Shown here piece after piece: positions 1 to 8,177 of a stretch of 64,000 nucleotides of DNA (position 1 is the first letter of the stretch; each line of letters opens with the position of its first letter). Below the pieces are notes generated by a model. The model searched no databases, had not been told where the DNA came from, and saw only the letters and a program-made list of their open reading frames with translations. Source of the stretch: Acidobacteriota bacterium (GTDB taxonomy: Bacteria; Actinomycetota; Acidimicrobiia; Acidimicrobiales; Acidimicrobilacustridaceae); the NCBI GenBank assembly GCA_018969405.1, contig JAGWYK010000005.1, positions 1 to 64,000 on the forward strand. Reading direction: 5' to 3'. A program made the position numbers and the translations under genes.

Positions 1-1895
1 ACGTCACCGCCGGTGATGCCCGCACGAAGCCCACGGAGGGCGGTCGAGGGACGACCGGTGCCGGTCGGCACCGACTGGGTGCCGAGCGAGGTGCCGCCGA
101 ACAGGTACTCCGAGGAGATACCGGTGGTCACACCAGTGGCCGGGGCGCACATGGCCAGCGAGGTCGGGACCCACGGGAGCGTGATCTTGGCGGTGTTGAC
201 GCCGAAGTTCTTGCCACCGATGGTCTCGGCCGAGGTACGCAGGGACACGAAGGCCCAGAAGCTCACCACGGCGGTCGGGTACTTGATGGCACCGATGGTC
301 TGCGACGGGGCCTTGATGGCACCGATCACGAGACCGGACTGGCCGACGGTGACGGAGGCCGACTGCTGACCACCCTGCGAGGCACCGATCTGGGACGGGT
401 TGTACCACTGACCCATGATGGTGGTGCCCTCATAGGTGTTGAGGTTGCAGGCGTCCGAGCCGGAGACCAGCGACGGGCTCAGGTTGAGCGTGCTGGACAC
501 CATGGACATCACGTCGCCGTTGTTCGGAGCCGAGGACGAGGGCAGACCGATGGTCACGTTGATGCCGTAGGCGTCGACCGCCGCACACGGACCGGCACCG
601 TAGACGCCACCCTTGAGGGTGATCGAGGAGCCGTTCGGCGAGACGCTCTCCACGTAGTTCTGACCGGTGGTGTCCGGGGTGTTGGTGCCGTTGGCGCCGA
701 TGAAGACACCACAGCCGCCCACGGGCAGACCGACGTCGGAAGCACGGAAGGAGTTGGCCGGGCCGGTGATCTTCTTGTTCGGGACGTCGAACGAGAAGTC
801 GCTGTTCGAGCTGAGGCTCACCGTACGGGTGGTGGAGACGATCTCGTCAGCGCCGACGCTGATCGAGTTCGGCTGCGGGATGGCGGCCGACAGGTTGGCT
901 GCCGACTGCGTGACCACACCGGACACCTGGGCGAAGGTGAAGCCCACCAGCGCATCGGTGCCGTTGGCCGGGTTGCCACCGCCGGTGATCAGGCGGGAGA
1001 GACCGCTCGCCACCGTGCCGGTGTTGAGGATCTTGGCGCCCGAGGCGAGGGCCGTGCCGGTGATCGAGCGGCCGACGTCAGAGGCGGCGAAGCCGATGGT
1101 GGGCGAGATGACCATGCCGAGGGTGTTCAGCGTGACCGTCTGGTTGGCGATGGTGGACGGGACCGCCGCGCTGAGCGTGGCCACGCCGCCATTGGCGACC
1201 GAGACGATGAGCGCAGAACCGCCGGTGATGCGGGTGCTCACGATCTGCTTGCCGACATCAGCCGCCGTCCAGGTGCTCTTCGTGGCCTTGGCGGTGGTGC
1301 CCGCCGAACCAGCGGTGAATGCCACACCGGTGACCGAGGCGGTCGAGTTGGGCACGGTCACCGCACCGACACCGGCGCGGATGTCGGAGTTCTCCAGCTT
1401 GGCATCGAGGACGATCGCATCGTCAGTGGTCTTGCCCGCGACGCCAGTGGTGGTGGCCGGCATGTTCAGCAGCGCGGTGCTGGCGTTCACGACCACCTTG
1501 ATGTTGGTGTAGCCGCCGATGGCCGCACCGTTGATGGTTCCCGAGATGATGTGGTTGGTGTCATCCTGGGTGAAGTGGGCGTTGGGCGAGTAGATGGCGG
1601 TGAGGCCGTACGCACCCTCGAAGGCGATGCCGTTGACCGCACGAGCCGCACCGTTGTGCCAGATGGCATTGGTGAAGTCGCTGATCGTGTTGCCGACCGG
1701 GATGTTCGACTGGGTCGGGAAGTTGCACGCGAGGCGCAGGGCGCTCTGCGAGCCGAGCGACGACGGATTGGTCGTCGCGGAGCAGCCGTCGGTGACGGCC
1801 GCACCAGCGGGCGCCGCGAGCGGCACCAGCATGGCGGAGCTCGCCACCACCGAGGAGGCGACGATCACCGCCAGCCTGCTTCTCAATGCTTTCAT
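1..1895 (-). CDS. Large secreted surface protein with repeated DVG-type domains (3' end outside window)
   Basis: An open frame of 631 codons runs off the window edge, so the C-terminus is missing. Residues 1-33 are a Sec signal peptide with a basic start (MKALRSR), a hydrophobic core and an AGAA cleavage region. The mature part is rich in Thr, Ser, Gly, Ala and Asn, poor in charge, and has a few Cys. A motif of the form aromatic-x-A-A/S-DVG occurs near residues 209-215, 269-275 and 383-388. The first two copies are followed by a strand-like stretch ending in xITG; this resembles the small beta domains of adhesins and phage-type fibres, but I do not recognise a named family. The ATG is preceded by a GGGGG run. 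Likely abundant and exported; cell-surface location is inference. Confidence 0.8.
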   Translation of the reverse strand, partial: MKALRSRLAVIVASSVVASSAMLVPLAAPAGAAVTDGCSATTNPSSLGSQSALRLACNFPTQSNIPVGNTISDFTNAIWHNGAARAVNGIAFEGAYGLTAIYSPNAHFTQDDTNHIISGTINGAAIGGYTNIKVVVNASTALLNMPATTTGVAGKTTDDAIVLDAKLENSDIRAGVGAVTVPNSTASVTGVAFTAGSAGTTAKATKSTWTAADVGKQIVSTRITGGSALIVSVANGGVATLSAAVPSTIANQTVTLNTLGMVISPTIGFAASDVGRSITGTALASGAKILNTGTVASGLSRLITGGGNPANGTDALVGFTFAQVSGVVTQSAANLSAAIPQPNSISVGADEIVSTTRTVSLSSNSDFSFDVPNKKITGPANSFRASDVGLPVGGCGVFIGANGTNTPDTTGQNYVESVSPNGSSITLKGGVYGAGPCAAVDAYGINVTIGLPSSSAPNNGDVMSMVSSTLNLSPSLVSGSDACNLNTYEGTTIMGQWYNPSQIGASQGGQQSASVTVGQSGLVIGAIKAPSQTIGAIKYPTAVVSFWAFVSLRTSAETIGGKNFGVNTAKITLPWVPTSLAMCAPATGVTTGISSEYLFGGTSLGTQSVPTGTGRPSTALRGLRAGITGGD

Positions 1896-1939
1896 GGATA
1901 ACCCCCATAGAAGAGTGCCCGGGAGATCCGGACCCCGTG

Positions 1940-1970
1940 AGCGTACCTGTGACGGGCGACACTCTGTCAA
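1940..1970 (-). promoter_or_regulatory. Candidate promoter of the surface-protein gene
   Basis: On the minus strand a perfect TTGACA (1965-1970) is followed after 19 bases by TACGCT (1940-1945), which predicts a leader of roughly 35-40 bases before the ATG at 1895. It is one of few recognisable -35 boxes in the window. The 19-base spacing is longer than ideal. Confidence 0.45.
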
Positions 1971-2039
1971 GTCACCCCCAGAAGTTCGTAAGGGGAAGGT
2001 GAGGTGGTCCCACGCGGTCGTCGCCGACACCCCCGGCGC

Positions 2040-2045
2040 TACTGT
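2040..2045 (+). promoter_or_regulatory. Candidate -10 (TACTGT) 8 bases before the start at 2054
   Basis: TACTGT ends 8 bases before the ATG, so the transcript would start one or two bases upstream of the start codon. No convincing -35 is visible. Confidence 0.4.
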
Positions 2046-2053
2046 CTCGCCCC

Positions 2054-2701
2054 ATGAGACCAACCCTGCGCCGCCTCCCCGGGGTGCTCGCCGCCACCCT
2101 CCTCGCCACCCTCGCCATCGCCCTGCTGGGGGCCACCGGCCCGGCCGGGGCGGCCGGGCCGGGGACCGTCATCTCCCCGGGACTCAACACCACCGGGGCC
2201 ACCGTCACCGCCGCCGATGGCAGCACCCGCACGGTGTCGAGCACCGACGCCGCCGGCATGATGCAGCCGTTGGTGGCCAGCATGTACTTCGGGACCCCGC
2301 AGTTCACCGACCCACCGGCCACCGCCACCCGCTCGACGATCGTGTTCGACTGGGTGTTCACCGCCCAGACCCCGAGCACCTCGGGCACCCTCACCGTCGA
2401 CTACGCCCAGCAGGGCACCACAGGCTGGGTCGCCCTGCCCGCCCAGGCCCTGTGGCCGGGCGCGGGGATCATGGAGGAGACCGCCGGCAAGTGGTTCGTC
2501 ATCAGCCCCTCCTTCGTCTCGGCCTTCAACGGTCAGGCCACCGTGGAGACCTTCGCCCCCGATGGCGGCGGCAGCAATGGCTCGTCGAGCTCCTCCTCCA
2601 TCAACGGCGCGCTGGTGGTCGGTGTGATCGTGCTCGCGGTGCTCGTGCTGGCCGGCGCGCTGGTTGTCCGACGCCGACGCACCGACACCGCGACCCGCTG
2701 A
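2054..2701 (+). CDS. Exported protein with C-terminal membrane anchor, unknown function
   Basis: This 215-residue protein has a signal peptide (residues about 1-33, ending GPAGAAG). A Thr/Ser/Ala-rich extracytoplasmic domain of about 140 residues follows, containing a TRSTIVFDW segment. A Ser/Gly linker then leads to one membrane helix (about 180-202) and a short basic tail (VRRRRTDTATR). The helix plus arginine tail is a stop-transfer anchor and resembles LPXTG-protein tails, but no LPXTG is visible. A TACTGT hexamer lies 8 bases before the ATG. The next gene starts 10 bases after the stop, so the two may be co-transcribed. I do not recognise the family. Confidence 0.7.
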   Translation: MRPTLRRLPGVLAATLLATLAIALLGATGPAGAAGPGTVISPGLNTTGATVTAADGSTRTVSSTDAAGMMQPLVASMYFGTPQFTDPPATATRSTIVFDWVFTAQTPSTSGTLTVDYAQQGTTGWVALPAQALWPGAGIMEETAGKWFVISPSFVSAFNGQATVETFAPDGGGSNGSSSSSSINGALVVGVIVLAVLVLAGALVVRRRRTDTATR

Positions 2702-2711
2702 TCATCCACCC

Positions 2712-4979
2712 ATGAGCATCCTCGGGCACCGGGTCCCGCGTCGCGAGGACCCCGCCCTGCTCACCGGGAGCAGCACCTATGTCGATGATGTGCCCTGCGC
2801 GGATGCCGCCCATGTGGTGTTCGTCCGCGCCACCATCGCCCACGGCCTCATCACCGCCATCGATGGGCGCGAGGCGCAGACCGCGCCCGGTGTGCTGGCA
2901 GTGGTGTCGGCTGCCGATCTGGCGCTGCCGCCCATCGTGCCCATCACCATGGTCGAGCAGCGCATGGTCCGACCGGTGCTGGCCACGGACCGCGTGCGTT
3001 TCGTGGGTGAACCCATCGTGGCGGTGGTGGCCGAGACACGCGCCGCCGCACTGGATGCCGCCGAGGCCGTGGTGGTGGACATCGATCCGCTCCCTGCGCT
3101 CATCGACCCCGAACGCGCCACCGATCCCGACGCCCCGCTGCTGCATCCCGAGGTGGGCAGCAACCTGGCGCTGCAGTTCACCCAGCGCGGCGAACCGCTG
3201 GACTTCGCGGACTGCGAGGTGGTCGTCACCCGTCGCATCGTCAACCAGCGGGTGGCGGCCGCGCCCATCGAGGCCCGCTCGGCGCTGTGCTGGTGGGAGG
3301 AGGACCGACTGGTGCTCGAGATCGGCTGTCAGGGACCGCATCCGATCCGCACGGCGCTGGCGGCGGCCTACGGCCTGGAACCCGAGCAGGTGCGGGTGAT
3401 CTGTCCCGATGTGGGCGGCGGGTTCGGGGCCAAGGCCCAGCTGCCGGCCGAGGCCATGGTGCTGGGTGAGCTGGCGCGGCGGGTGGGCCGACCGGTGCGC
3501 TGGAGCGAGACCCGCACCGAGAACCTCATGGCCATGAACCAGGGCCGGGGCCAGATCCAGACCGTCACCCTCGGCGGCACCCGCGACGGCCAGCTCCTCG
3601 CCTACCGGCTGCACATCACCCAGGAGGCCGGCGCCTATCCGACCATGGGCGCCATGCTGCCGCTGGCCACCCGCATCATGGCCAGCGGCACCTACACCAT
3701 CGGGCGGGTGCAGTTCGATGCGCAGTCGGTGGTCACCACCACCACCCCCACCGGCGCCTACCGCGGGGCCGGGCGACCCGAGGCCACCGCCGCCATCGAA
3801 CGCATCGTGGATGTGTTCGCCGCCGAGATCGGTCTCGACCCGGCCGAGGTGCGGCGCCGCAACCTCATCGGTGCCGACGCGTTCCCCTACACCACCCCCA
3901 CGCGCACCACCTACGACTCCGGCGACTACGCCGGTGCCCTCGACCGGGCGCTGGCCGCGGCGGGCTACGAGGACCTGCGCGCCGAACAGGCCCGTCGTCG
4001 CGCCACCGACGACCCGCGGCTGCTCGGCATCGGTCTGTCCTGCTACGTGGAGATCACCGCCATGCCCGGCGGCGACGAGTTCGGCTCCGTCGAACTGCTC
4101 CCCGACGGACGGCTGCGCGTCGTCACCGGCTCGACCCCCTACGGACAGGGACATCAGACTTCGTGGGCGATGCTGGTGGCGGAACGCACCGGCGTGCCGA
4201 TGGATCGCATCCTGGTGGAGTACGGCGACACCGATGTGGTGCCCCGCGGCGAGGTCACCGGAGGGTCGCGTTCGCTGCAGATCGCGGGCGCGGCGGTGTT
4301 CGACGCATCGACGCGTCTGGTCGATCAGGCCCGCGAGCGCGCCGCCGAACTGCTCGAGGCCGCCCTCGACGACATCGTGCTCGACACCGACACCGCCCGG
4401 TTCCATGTCTCCGGTGCCCCTGCGGTCGACATCGGCTGGGAGGACATCGCCGCCACCGTCGACACCACGCAGGGCGGGGCGCCGCTCCTGGCGCTGAGCG
4501 AGTTCGTGGCCTCCGGTCCGACCTTCCCGTTCGGCGCCCATGTGGCGGTGGTCGAGGTGGATCGCGAGACCGGACGGGTGGAACTGCTGCGTCTCGTCGC
4601 CTGCGACGACGCCGGTCGCATCCTCAATCCGCTCATCGTCGACGGACAGGTGCACGGCGGCCTCGCCCAGGGCGTGGCCCAGGCGCTGTTCGAGGAGGTG
4701 CGGTTCGATGATGACGGCAACCCGCTCACCGCCACCTTCATCGACTACGCCATCCCCTCGGCCGCCGAGTTCCCGATGTTCGAACGCGTCGAGATGGAGA
4801 CCCCCACGCCGATCAACCCGCTGGGGGCCAAGGGCATCGGCGAATCGGGCACCATCGGCTCCACCCCGGCGGTGCACAACGCCGTGATCGACGCCGTACG
4901 GCATCTGGGCGTCGATCACATCGACATGCCGTTGACACCGCTGCGGGTGTGGACGGCACTGCAGGCCGCCGGAGCCTGA
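2712..4979 (+). CDS. Xanthine dehydrogenase/CO dehydrogenase family molybdopterin-binding large subunit
   Basis: A 755-residue aerobic molybdenum hydroxylase large subunit. It begins MSILGHRVPRREDPALLTGS, the usual family start, followed by the a/b hammerhead domain and two molybdopterin-binding domains. The active-site loop near residue 350 reads AYRGAGRPEA, as in form II CoxL-like enzymes; form I CO dehydrogenase has AYRCSFR there. GGGFGAK (near 236) and GAKGIGESG with the catalytic Glu (near 707) are intact. An in-frame start 48 bases upstream would overlap the preceding gene, so the internal ATG is preferred. No FAD subunit and no separate 2Fe-2S subunit lie next to it, so its electron partners are elsewhere. 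The substrate cannot be read from the sequence. Confidence 0.9.
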   Translation: MSILGHRVPRREDPALLTGSSTYVDDVPCADAAHVVFVRATIAHGLITAIDGREAQTAPGVLAVVSAADLALPPIVPITMVEQRMVRPVLATDRVRFVGEPIVAVVAETRAAALDAAEAVVVDIDPLPALIDPERATDPDAPLLHPEVGSNLALQFTQRGEPLDFADCEVVVTRRIVNQRVAAAPIEARSALCWWEEDRLVLEIGCQGPHPIRTALAAAYGLEPEQVRVICPDVGGGFGAKAQLPAEAMVLGELARRVGRPVRWSETRTENLMAMNQGRGQIQTVTLGGTRDGQLLAYRLHITQEAGAYPTMGAMLPLATRIMASGTYTIGRVQFDAQSVVTTTTPTGAYRGAGRPEATAAIERIVDVFAAEIGLDPAEVRRRNLIGADAFPYTTPTRTTYDSGDYAGALDRALAAAGYEDLRAEQARRRATDDPRLLGIGLSCYVEITAMPGGDEFGSVELLPDGRLRVVTGSTPYGQGHQTSWAMLVAERTGVPMDRILVEYGDTDVVPRGEVTGGSRSLQIAGAAVFDASTRLVDQARERAAELLEAALDDIVLDTDTARFHVSGAPAVDIGWEDIAATVDTTQGGAPLLALSEFVASGPTFPFGAHVAVVEVDRETGRVELLRLVACDDAGRILNPLIVDGQVHGGLAQGVAQALFEEVRFDDDGNPLTATFIDYAIPSAAEFPMFERVEMETPTPINPLGAKGIGESGTIGSTPAVHNAVIDAVRHLGVDHIDMPLTPLRVWTALQAAGA

Positions 4980-4988
4980 GGCCGTCGA

Positions 4989-6134
4989 TCAGCGGGCGGT
5001 GGCGAGGCGACGCCGGGTGACCTCGAAACAGGCCAGCGCCCCGGCGGCGGCCACGTTCAACGAGGCCAGTTGGCCGATGAGGGGGATGCCGGCCACGGCG
5101 TCGCAGCGTTCGCGCACCAGTCGTGACAGTCCCTTGCCCTCGGCGCCCATGACCAGACACACGGCCTGATCGGCCACCTCGAGATCGAACAGATCGGTGT
5201 CACCACCCATGTCGAGTCCGATGACCCACACTCCGGCGGCCTTGAGCTCGTTGATGGCGTTGGGCAGTCCACCCACCAGGGTCATGGGCAGATACTCGAT
5301 GGCACCGGCGGCGGCCTTGGTGACGGTGGGGGTGATGTGCACAGCCCGATGCTTGGGCAGCACGATGCCCGAGACCCCGGCGCACTCGGCCGAGCGCAGC
5401 AGCGCACCGAGGTTGCCGGGATCGGTGACACCGTCCACGGCCAGCAGGAACGGCGGCGCCCCGGCCACGGTGCGGGCCCGGGCGAGATCGTGCAGTTCGT
5501 ACTCGGGCAGCTCGGCGGCCCGCGCCAGCACACCCTGCGGTGCTTCGGTGCGGGCGAAGCTCAGCAGGCGCGTGCGCGTGACCTCGCGCACCGGCACCTT
5601 GAGATCGAGGGCCAGATCGACGATGTCCTGCAGGACCTCGTTGTCCTCCTGCTCCTCGGCCACATAGATCTCGCGCACCCGTCGGGTGCCGGCCAGCAGC
5701 AGTTCGCGCACGGCCTGACGACCCTCGACCTGATCGCCCCCGAGGCCGCGGGCCGCCCGCTGACCCGCCTGATCGCCGGGCATGACACCGCGCCCGGGTC
5801 GACGACGGGCGCCGGGCTTGTCGGCGTTGCGCACCGACGCGGCGGCGTGACGTTCCTTCTTGGCCGCCACCGCCTTCTGGGCGGCGGGCGACAGGGGCTT
5901 GGCGGCGCGGCCGCCCGCGGACTTCGGTGCGGCGCCGCGCTTCGGGGCCGCACCCTTGGAGGCGGCACCGCGTGCAGGTGTCGCACCGCGAGCGGAGGAT
6001 GCGCCCCGCTTGGGAGCAGTGCCCTTCGCCGCACCCTTCCCTGCACCGCCCCGCTTCGGCGCGGAACCCTTGGGTGCGCCGCCGCGCTTGGAGGACGACG
6101 CGCGCTTGGGGGCGCCACCCCGGGGCGGAGTCAC
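4989..6134 (-). CDS. rlmB: TrmH/SpoU-family 23S rRNA (guanosine-2'-O)-methyltransferase RlmB
   Basis: It transfers methyl from SAM to a ribose 2'-OH of 23S rRNA (by family, the Gm2251 site). The SpoU knot motifs are clear: GVTDPGNLGALLRSAE (motif 1), CLVMGAEGKGLSRL (motif 2) and IPLIGQLASLNVAAAGAL (motif 3), preceded by the substrate-binding domain starting at EGRQAVRELL. The first ~125 residues are a Lys/Arg/Ala/Gly/Pro-rich disordered tail with repeated PKRG-type units, much longer than in most RlmB proteins and probably RNA-binding. The GTG start overlaps the ispF stop as GTGA, so it is translationally coupled downstream of ispD-ispF. The cysS gene that often sits between ispF and rlmB in actinobacteria is absent. 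Confidence 0.92.
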   Translation of the reverse strand: MTPPRGGAPKRASSSKRGGAPKGSAPKRGGAGKGAAKGTAPKRGASSARGATPARGAASKGAAPKRGAAPKSAGGRAAKPLSPAAQKAVAAKKERHAAASVRNADKPGARRRPGRGVMPGDQAGQRAARGLGGDQVEGRQAVRELLLAGTRRVREIYVAEEQEDNEVLQDIVDLALDLKVPVREVTRTRLLSFARTEAPQGVLARAAELPEYELHDLARARTVAGAPPFLLAVDGVTDPGNLGALLRSAECAGVSGIVLPKHRAVHITPTVTKAAAGAIEYLPMTLVGGLPNAINELKAAGVWVIGLDMGGDTDLFDLEVADQAVCLVMGAEGKGLSRLVRERCDAVAGIPLIGQLASLNVAAAGALACFEVTRRRLATAR

Positions 6135-6607
6135 GGCGCGCTCACGATCGCCACCGCGAAACAGGCGATGCCCTCGGCCCGACCGATGGCCCCGAGGCCC
6201 TCGGCCCGGTTGCCCTTGACCGTGACCGGCGCCCCGACCGCCGCTGAGAGACGCTCCTGCATCGCATCACGATGCGGGGCCAGACGGGGACGCTCACAGA
6301 CCACGGCGCAGTCGACGTTGCCGGGCAGGAAGCCGGCGGCGCGCACCCGGCCCGCCACCTCGGAGAGCAGCGCGATGCTGTCGGCCCCCGCCCACTGCGG
6401 ATCGGTGTCGGGGAAGTGCTGGCCGATGTCGCCGAGACCGGCGGCGCCCAGCAGTGCATCGGCACAGGCATGGGCGACCACATCGGCATCGCTGTGACCG
6501 ACGAGTCCGGCCTCGCCGATGAACTCCACGCCGCCGAGCACCAGCACCCGGGCGGGATCGGTGGAGAACGCATGGACGTCGAATCCCTGACCGACCCTGA
6601 CCGTCAT
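6131..6607 (-). CDS. ispF: 2-C-methyl-D-erythritol 2,4-cyclodiphosphate synthase
   Basis: This 158-residue enzyme of the MEP isoprenoid pathway converts CDP-methylerythritol 2-phosphate to the cyclodiphosphate with release of CMP. Diagnostic segments are RVGQGFDVHAF (zinc-ligand Asp and His), LVGHSDADVVAHACADALLGAAGLGDIGQ and the C-terminal KGNRAEGLGAIGRAEGI. The length is typical. The ATG at 6607 is chosen because the family starts with this (V)RVGxGxDVH segment. It lies 10 bases after the ispD stop. The bases TAGGTT, which begin with the ispD stop codon, sit 7 bases before the ATG, so a separate leaderless transcript is possible. Confidence 0.95.
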   Translation of the reverse strand: MTVRVGQGFDVHAFSTDPARVLVLGGVEFIGEAGLVGHSDADVVAHACADALLGAAGLGDIGQHFPDTDPQWAGADSIALLSEVAGRVRAAGFLPGNVDCAVVCERPRLAPHRDAMQERLSAAVGAPVTVKGNRAEGLGAIGRAEGIACFAVAIVSAP

Positions 6608-6614
6608 GATCTGC

Positions 6615-6620
6615 AACCTA
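6615..6620 (-). promoter_or_regulatory. Candidate -10 (TAGGTT) formed from the ispD stop codon, driving ispF
   Basis: The TAG stop of ispD is the first half of TAGGTT, which ends 7 bases before the ispF ATG. The spacing matches the other candidate leaderless promoters in this window. Confidence 0.4.
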
Positions 6621-7379
6621 CCCGAGGGTGGCGAGCAGCACGGCGGCCACGGCCAGATCATGGGGGCCGGTGATCTTGATGTTGGTGGTCTCACCATCGA
6701 CGATGACCACACGACCGCCCATCGCCTCGACCAGCGCGGCATCGTCGGTGGCATCCGCGGCGTCCCGGTGCGCCGAGCGCAGCACCGGAGCGCGGAAGGC
6801 CTGGGGCGTCTGCACCGCCACCAGTTCGCTGCGTTCGACCGTGGCGGCGACCACGGTCGCACCGCGCTCGTCGGTGTGCACCCGCTTGATGGTGTCCACC
6901 ACCGGCACCGCAGGGATGGCGGCATCGGCGCCGGCATGCACCGCGTCGACCACGGCGAGGTGCAGCGCAGCCGAGGCCAGCGGACGAGCGGCATCGTGCA
7001 CCACGATGACCGCAGCATCGGGGTCGATGACCGCCAGTGCGTGGCGCACCGAATCGGACCGTTGGGCTCCGCCGATCACGAAGGCATCCGCGAGGCCGGC
7101 CGCGACCATCCGTTCACCCTCGGACTCATCACCGGGAGGGAGCACGAGGATCACATGATCGGCCGCGGCGCGGCAGGTGGTGAGGGCCCGATCGATGACG
7201 CGCACACCGTCGAGCAGCTCGTACTGCTTGGGCGCACCGCCGAAGCGACGACCACTGCCCGCCGCCAGCACCACGGCCCACACCGGACCATCAGCCGGTC
7301 CTTCGGCCAGTCCATCGTGCAGGCCATCGGACGGGACCCGGCTCCGATCATCGGACCGAGAGGCAGCAGCGTCATCCAC
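6618..7379 (-). CDS. ispD: 2-C-methyl-D-erythritol 4-phosphate cytidylyltransferase
   Basis: It activates methylerythritol phosphate with CTP, two steps before IspF. The signature AAGSGRRFGGAPKQY gives the CTP-binding glycine loop and lysine. VHDAARPL and the late KITGPHDLA (conserved Lys and Asp) are also present. The open frame extends upstream to 7460, but the GTG at 7379 has a GGAGG seven bases before it and a TAGCCT -10 further up, so that start is chosen (253 residues). This leaves about 20 extra residues before the usual family start. It heads the ispD-ispF-rlmB unit and is divergent from the Crp-like gene. In mycobacteria carD precedes ispD; here it does not. Confidence 0.93.
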   Translation of the reverse strand: MDDAAASRSDDRSRVPSDGLHDGLAEGPADGPVWAVVLAAGSGRRFGGAPKQYELLDGVRVIDRALTTCRAAADHVILVLPPGDESEGERMVAAGLADAFVIGGAQRSDSVRHALAVIDPDAAVIVVHDAARPLASAALHLAVVDAVHAGADAAIPAVPVVDTIKRVHTDERGATVVAATVERSELVAVQTPQAFRAPVLRSAHRDAADATDDAALVEAMGGRVVIVDGETTNIKITGPHDLAVAAVLLATLG

Positions 7380-7386
7380 GACCACA

Positions 7387-7391
7387 CCTCC
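7387..7391 (-). promoter_or_regulatory. Shine-Dalgarno GGAGG that decides the ispD start
   Basis: GGAGG lies seven bases before the GTG at 7379. The alternative GTG at 7460 has no such site and would lie upstream of the likely -10. Confidence 0.6.
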
Positions 7392-7414
7392 GGACGATCG
7401 GTCGAACGGACGTG

Positions 7415-7420
7415 AGGCTA
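7415..7420 (-). promoter_or_regulatory. Candidate ispD -10 (TAGCCT)
   Basis: TAGCCT predicts a leader of roughly 30 bases that contains the GGAGG ribosome site, in contrast to the leaderless pattern at many other genes here. Confidence 0.4.
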
Positions 7421-7498
7421 CGAACCCCACGCCGACGGAACAACCTGGATGAGCGACCACAGATGGTTCAGGAATTCCGGAGCGTACGAACGCACCAC

Positions 7499-7504
7499 TA
7501 AGGT
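7499..7504 (+). promoter_or_regulatory. Leaderless-type -10 (TAAGGT) of the crp gene
   Basis: TAAGGT ends exactly 6 bases before the GTG at 7511, placing the transcription start at the start codon. There is no ribosome-binding site. Confidence 0.55.
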
Positions 7505-7510
7505 GACGAC

Positions 7511-8170
7511 GTGGTCGATCGTGATCTGCTCAGTGCCATCGAGTTCTTCAAGGGTTTCGACGACTCCGCGTTCGGAACCATCATCGGCTCGGCGAACGCG
7601 CAGGAGTACGCCCGGGGCGGGGTGCTGTTCACCGAGAACGATCCGGCCGCCGAGCTGTTCGTGGTGGTCTCGGGACGCATCGCCATCGCCAACCGATCGG
7701 TCGACGGCCGTGAGTCGGTCATCGCCCTGATGGAGCGCGGCGACCTCTTCGGCGAGATGCCCCTGTTCGATGGCATGGCCCGCTCGGCCGAGGCCCGGGC
7801 CCTCGAGGGATCCGAGGTCATCGCCATCCCCTACGCGCCGCTGCGCGAGATCTACCGCAGCACCCCGGAACTGCTCTGGAACGTGGTGGCCATGCTCGCC
7901 ACCCGCCTGCGCAGCACCGATGAGCACCTGGCTGATTCGGTGTTCCTCGACGTCACCGGGCGCACGGCCAAGCGTCTGCTGGAGCTGGCCGGCGACGATG
8001 ACGAGTTCTCGCTGCCGATCACCCAGGAGGAGCTCGCCGGCATGGTGGGCGCCTCGCGGGAGCGGGTCAACAAGGCCATCGCCAGTTTCGTGAAGCTGGG
8101 CTGGATCGAGCAGTCCGACCGTCGCTACCGCATCACCAACCGCGATCAGTTGGCCCTGCGGGCCAGCTGA
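7511..8170 (+). CDS. Crp/Fnr-family transcriptional regulator (GlxR/Crp-like)
   Basis: A 219-residue regulator. Residues about 10-120 form a cyclic-nucleotide-binding beta barrel: GVLFTENDPAAELFVVVSGRIAI, then DLFGEMPLFDGMARSAEARALE, where GEMPLFDG and RSAEARA occupy the phosphate-binding cassette. A dimer helix follows, then a C-terminal winged helix whose recognition part, LPITQEELAGMVGASRERVNKAI, closely resembles actinobacterial GlxR/Crp. It probably binds cAMP and a TGTGA-type operator, but neither the ligand nor the target is shown by the sequence. Transcribed divergently from ispD and convergent with an SDR gene only 7 bases away. Confidence 0.88.
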   Translation: MVDRDLLSAIEFFKGFDDSAFGTIIGSANAQEYARGGVLFTENDPAAELFVVVSGRIAIANRSVDGRESVIALMERGDLFGEMPLFDGMARSAEARALEGSEVIAIPYAPLREIYRSTPELLWNVVAMLATRLRSTDEHLADSVFLDVTGRTAKRLLELAGDDDEFSLPITQEELAGMVGASRERVNKAIASFVKLGWIEQSDRRYRITNRDQLALRAS

Positions 8171-8177
8171 CCGGCGC

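Noticed and set aside
2601-4919. Long open frame on the minus strand opposite the molybdopterin subunit gene
   Set aside because: High GC keeps the opposite frame open; the protein is His/Gly/Arg-rich with no domain, while the plus-strand frame has all motifs.
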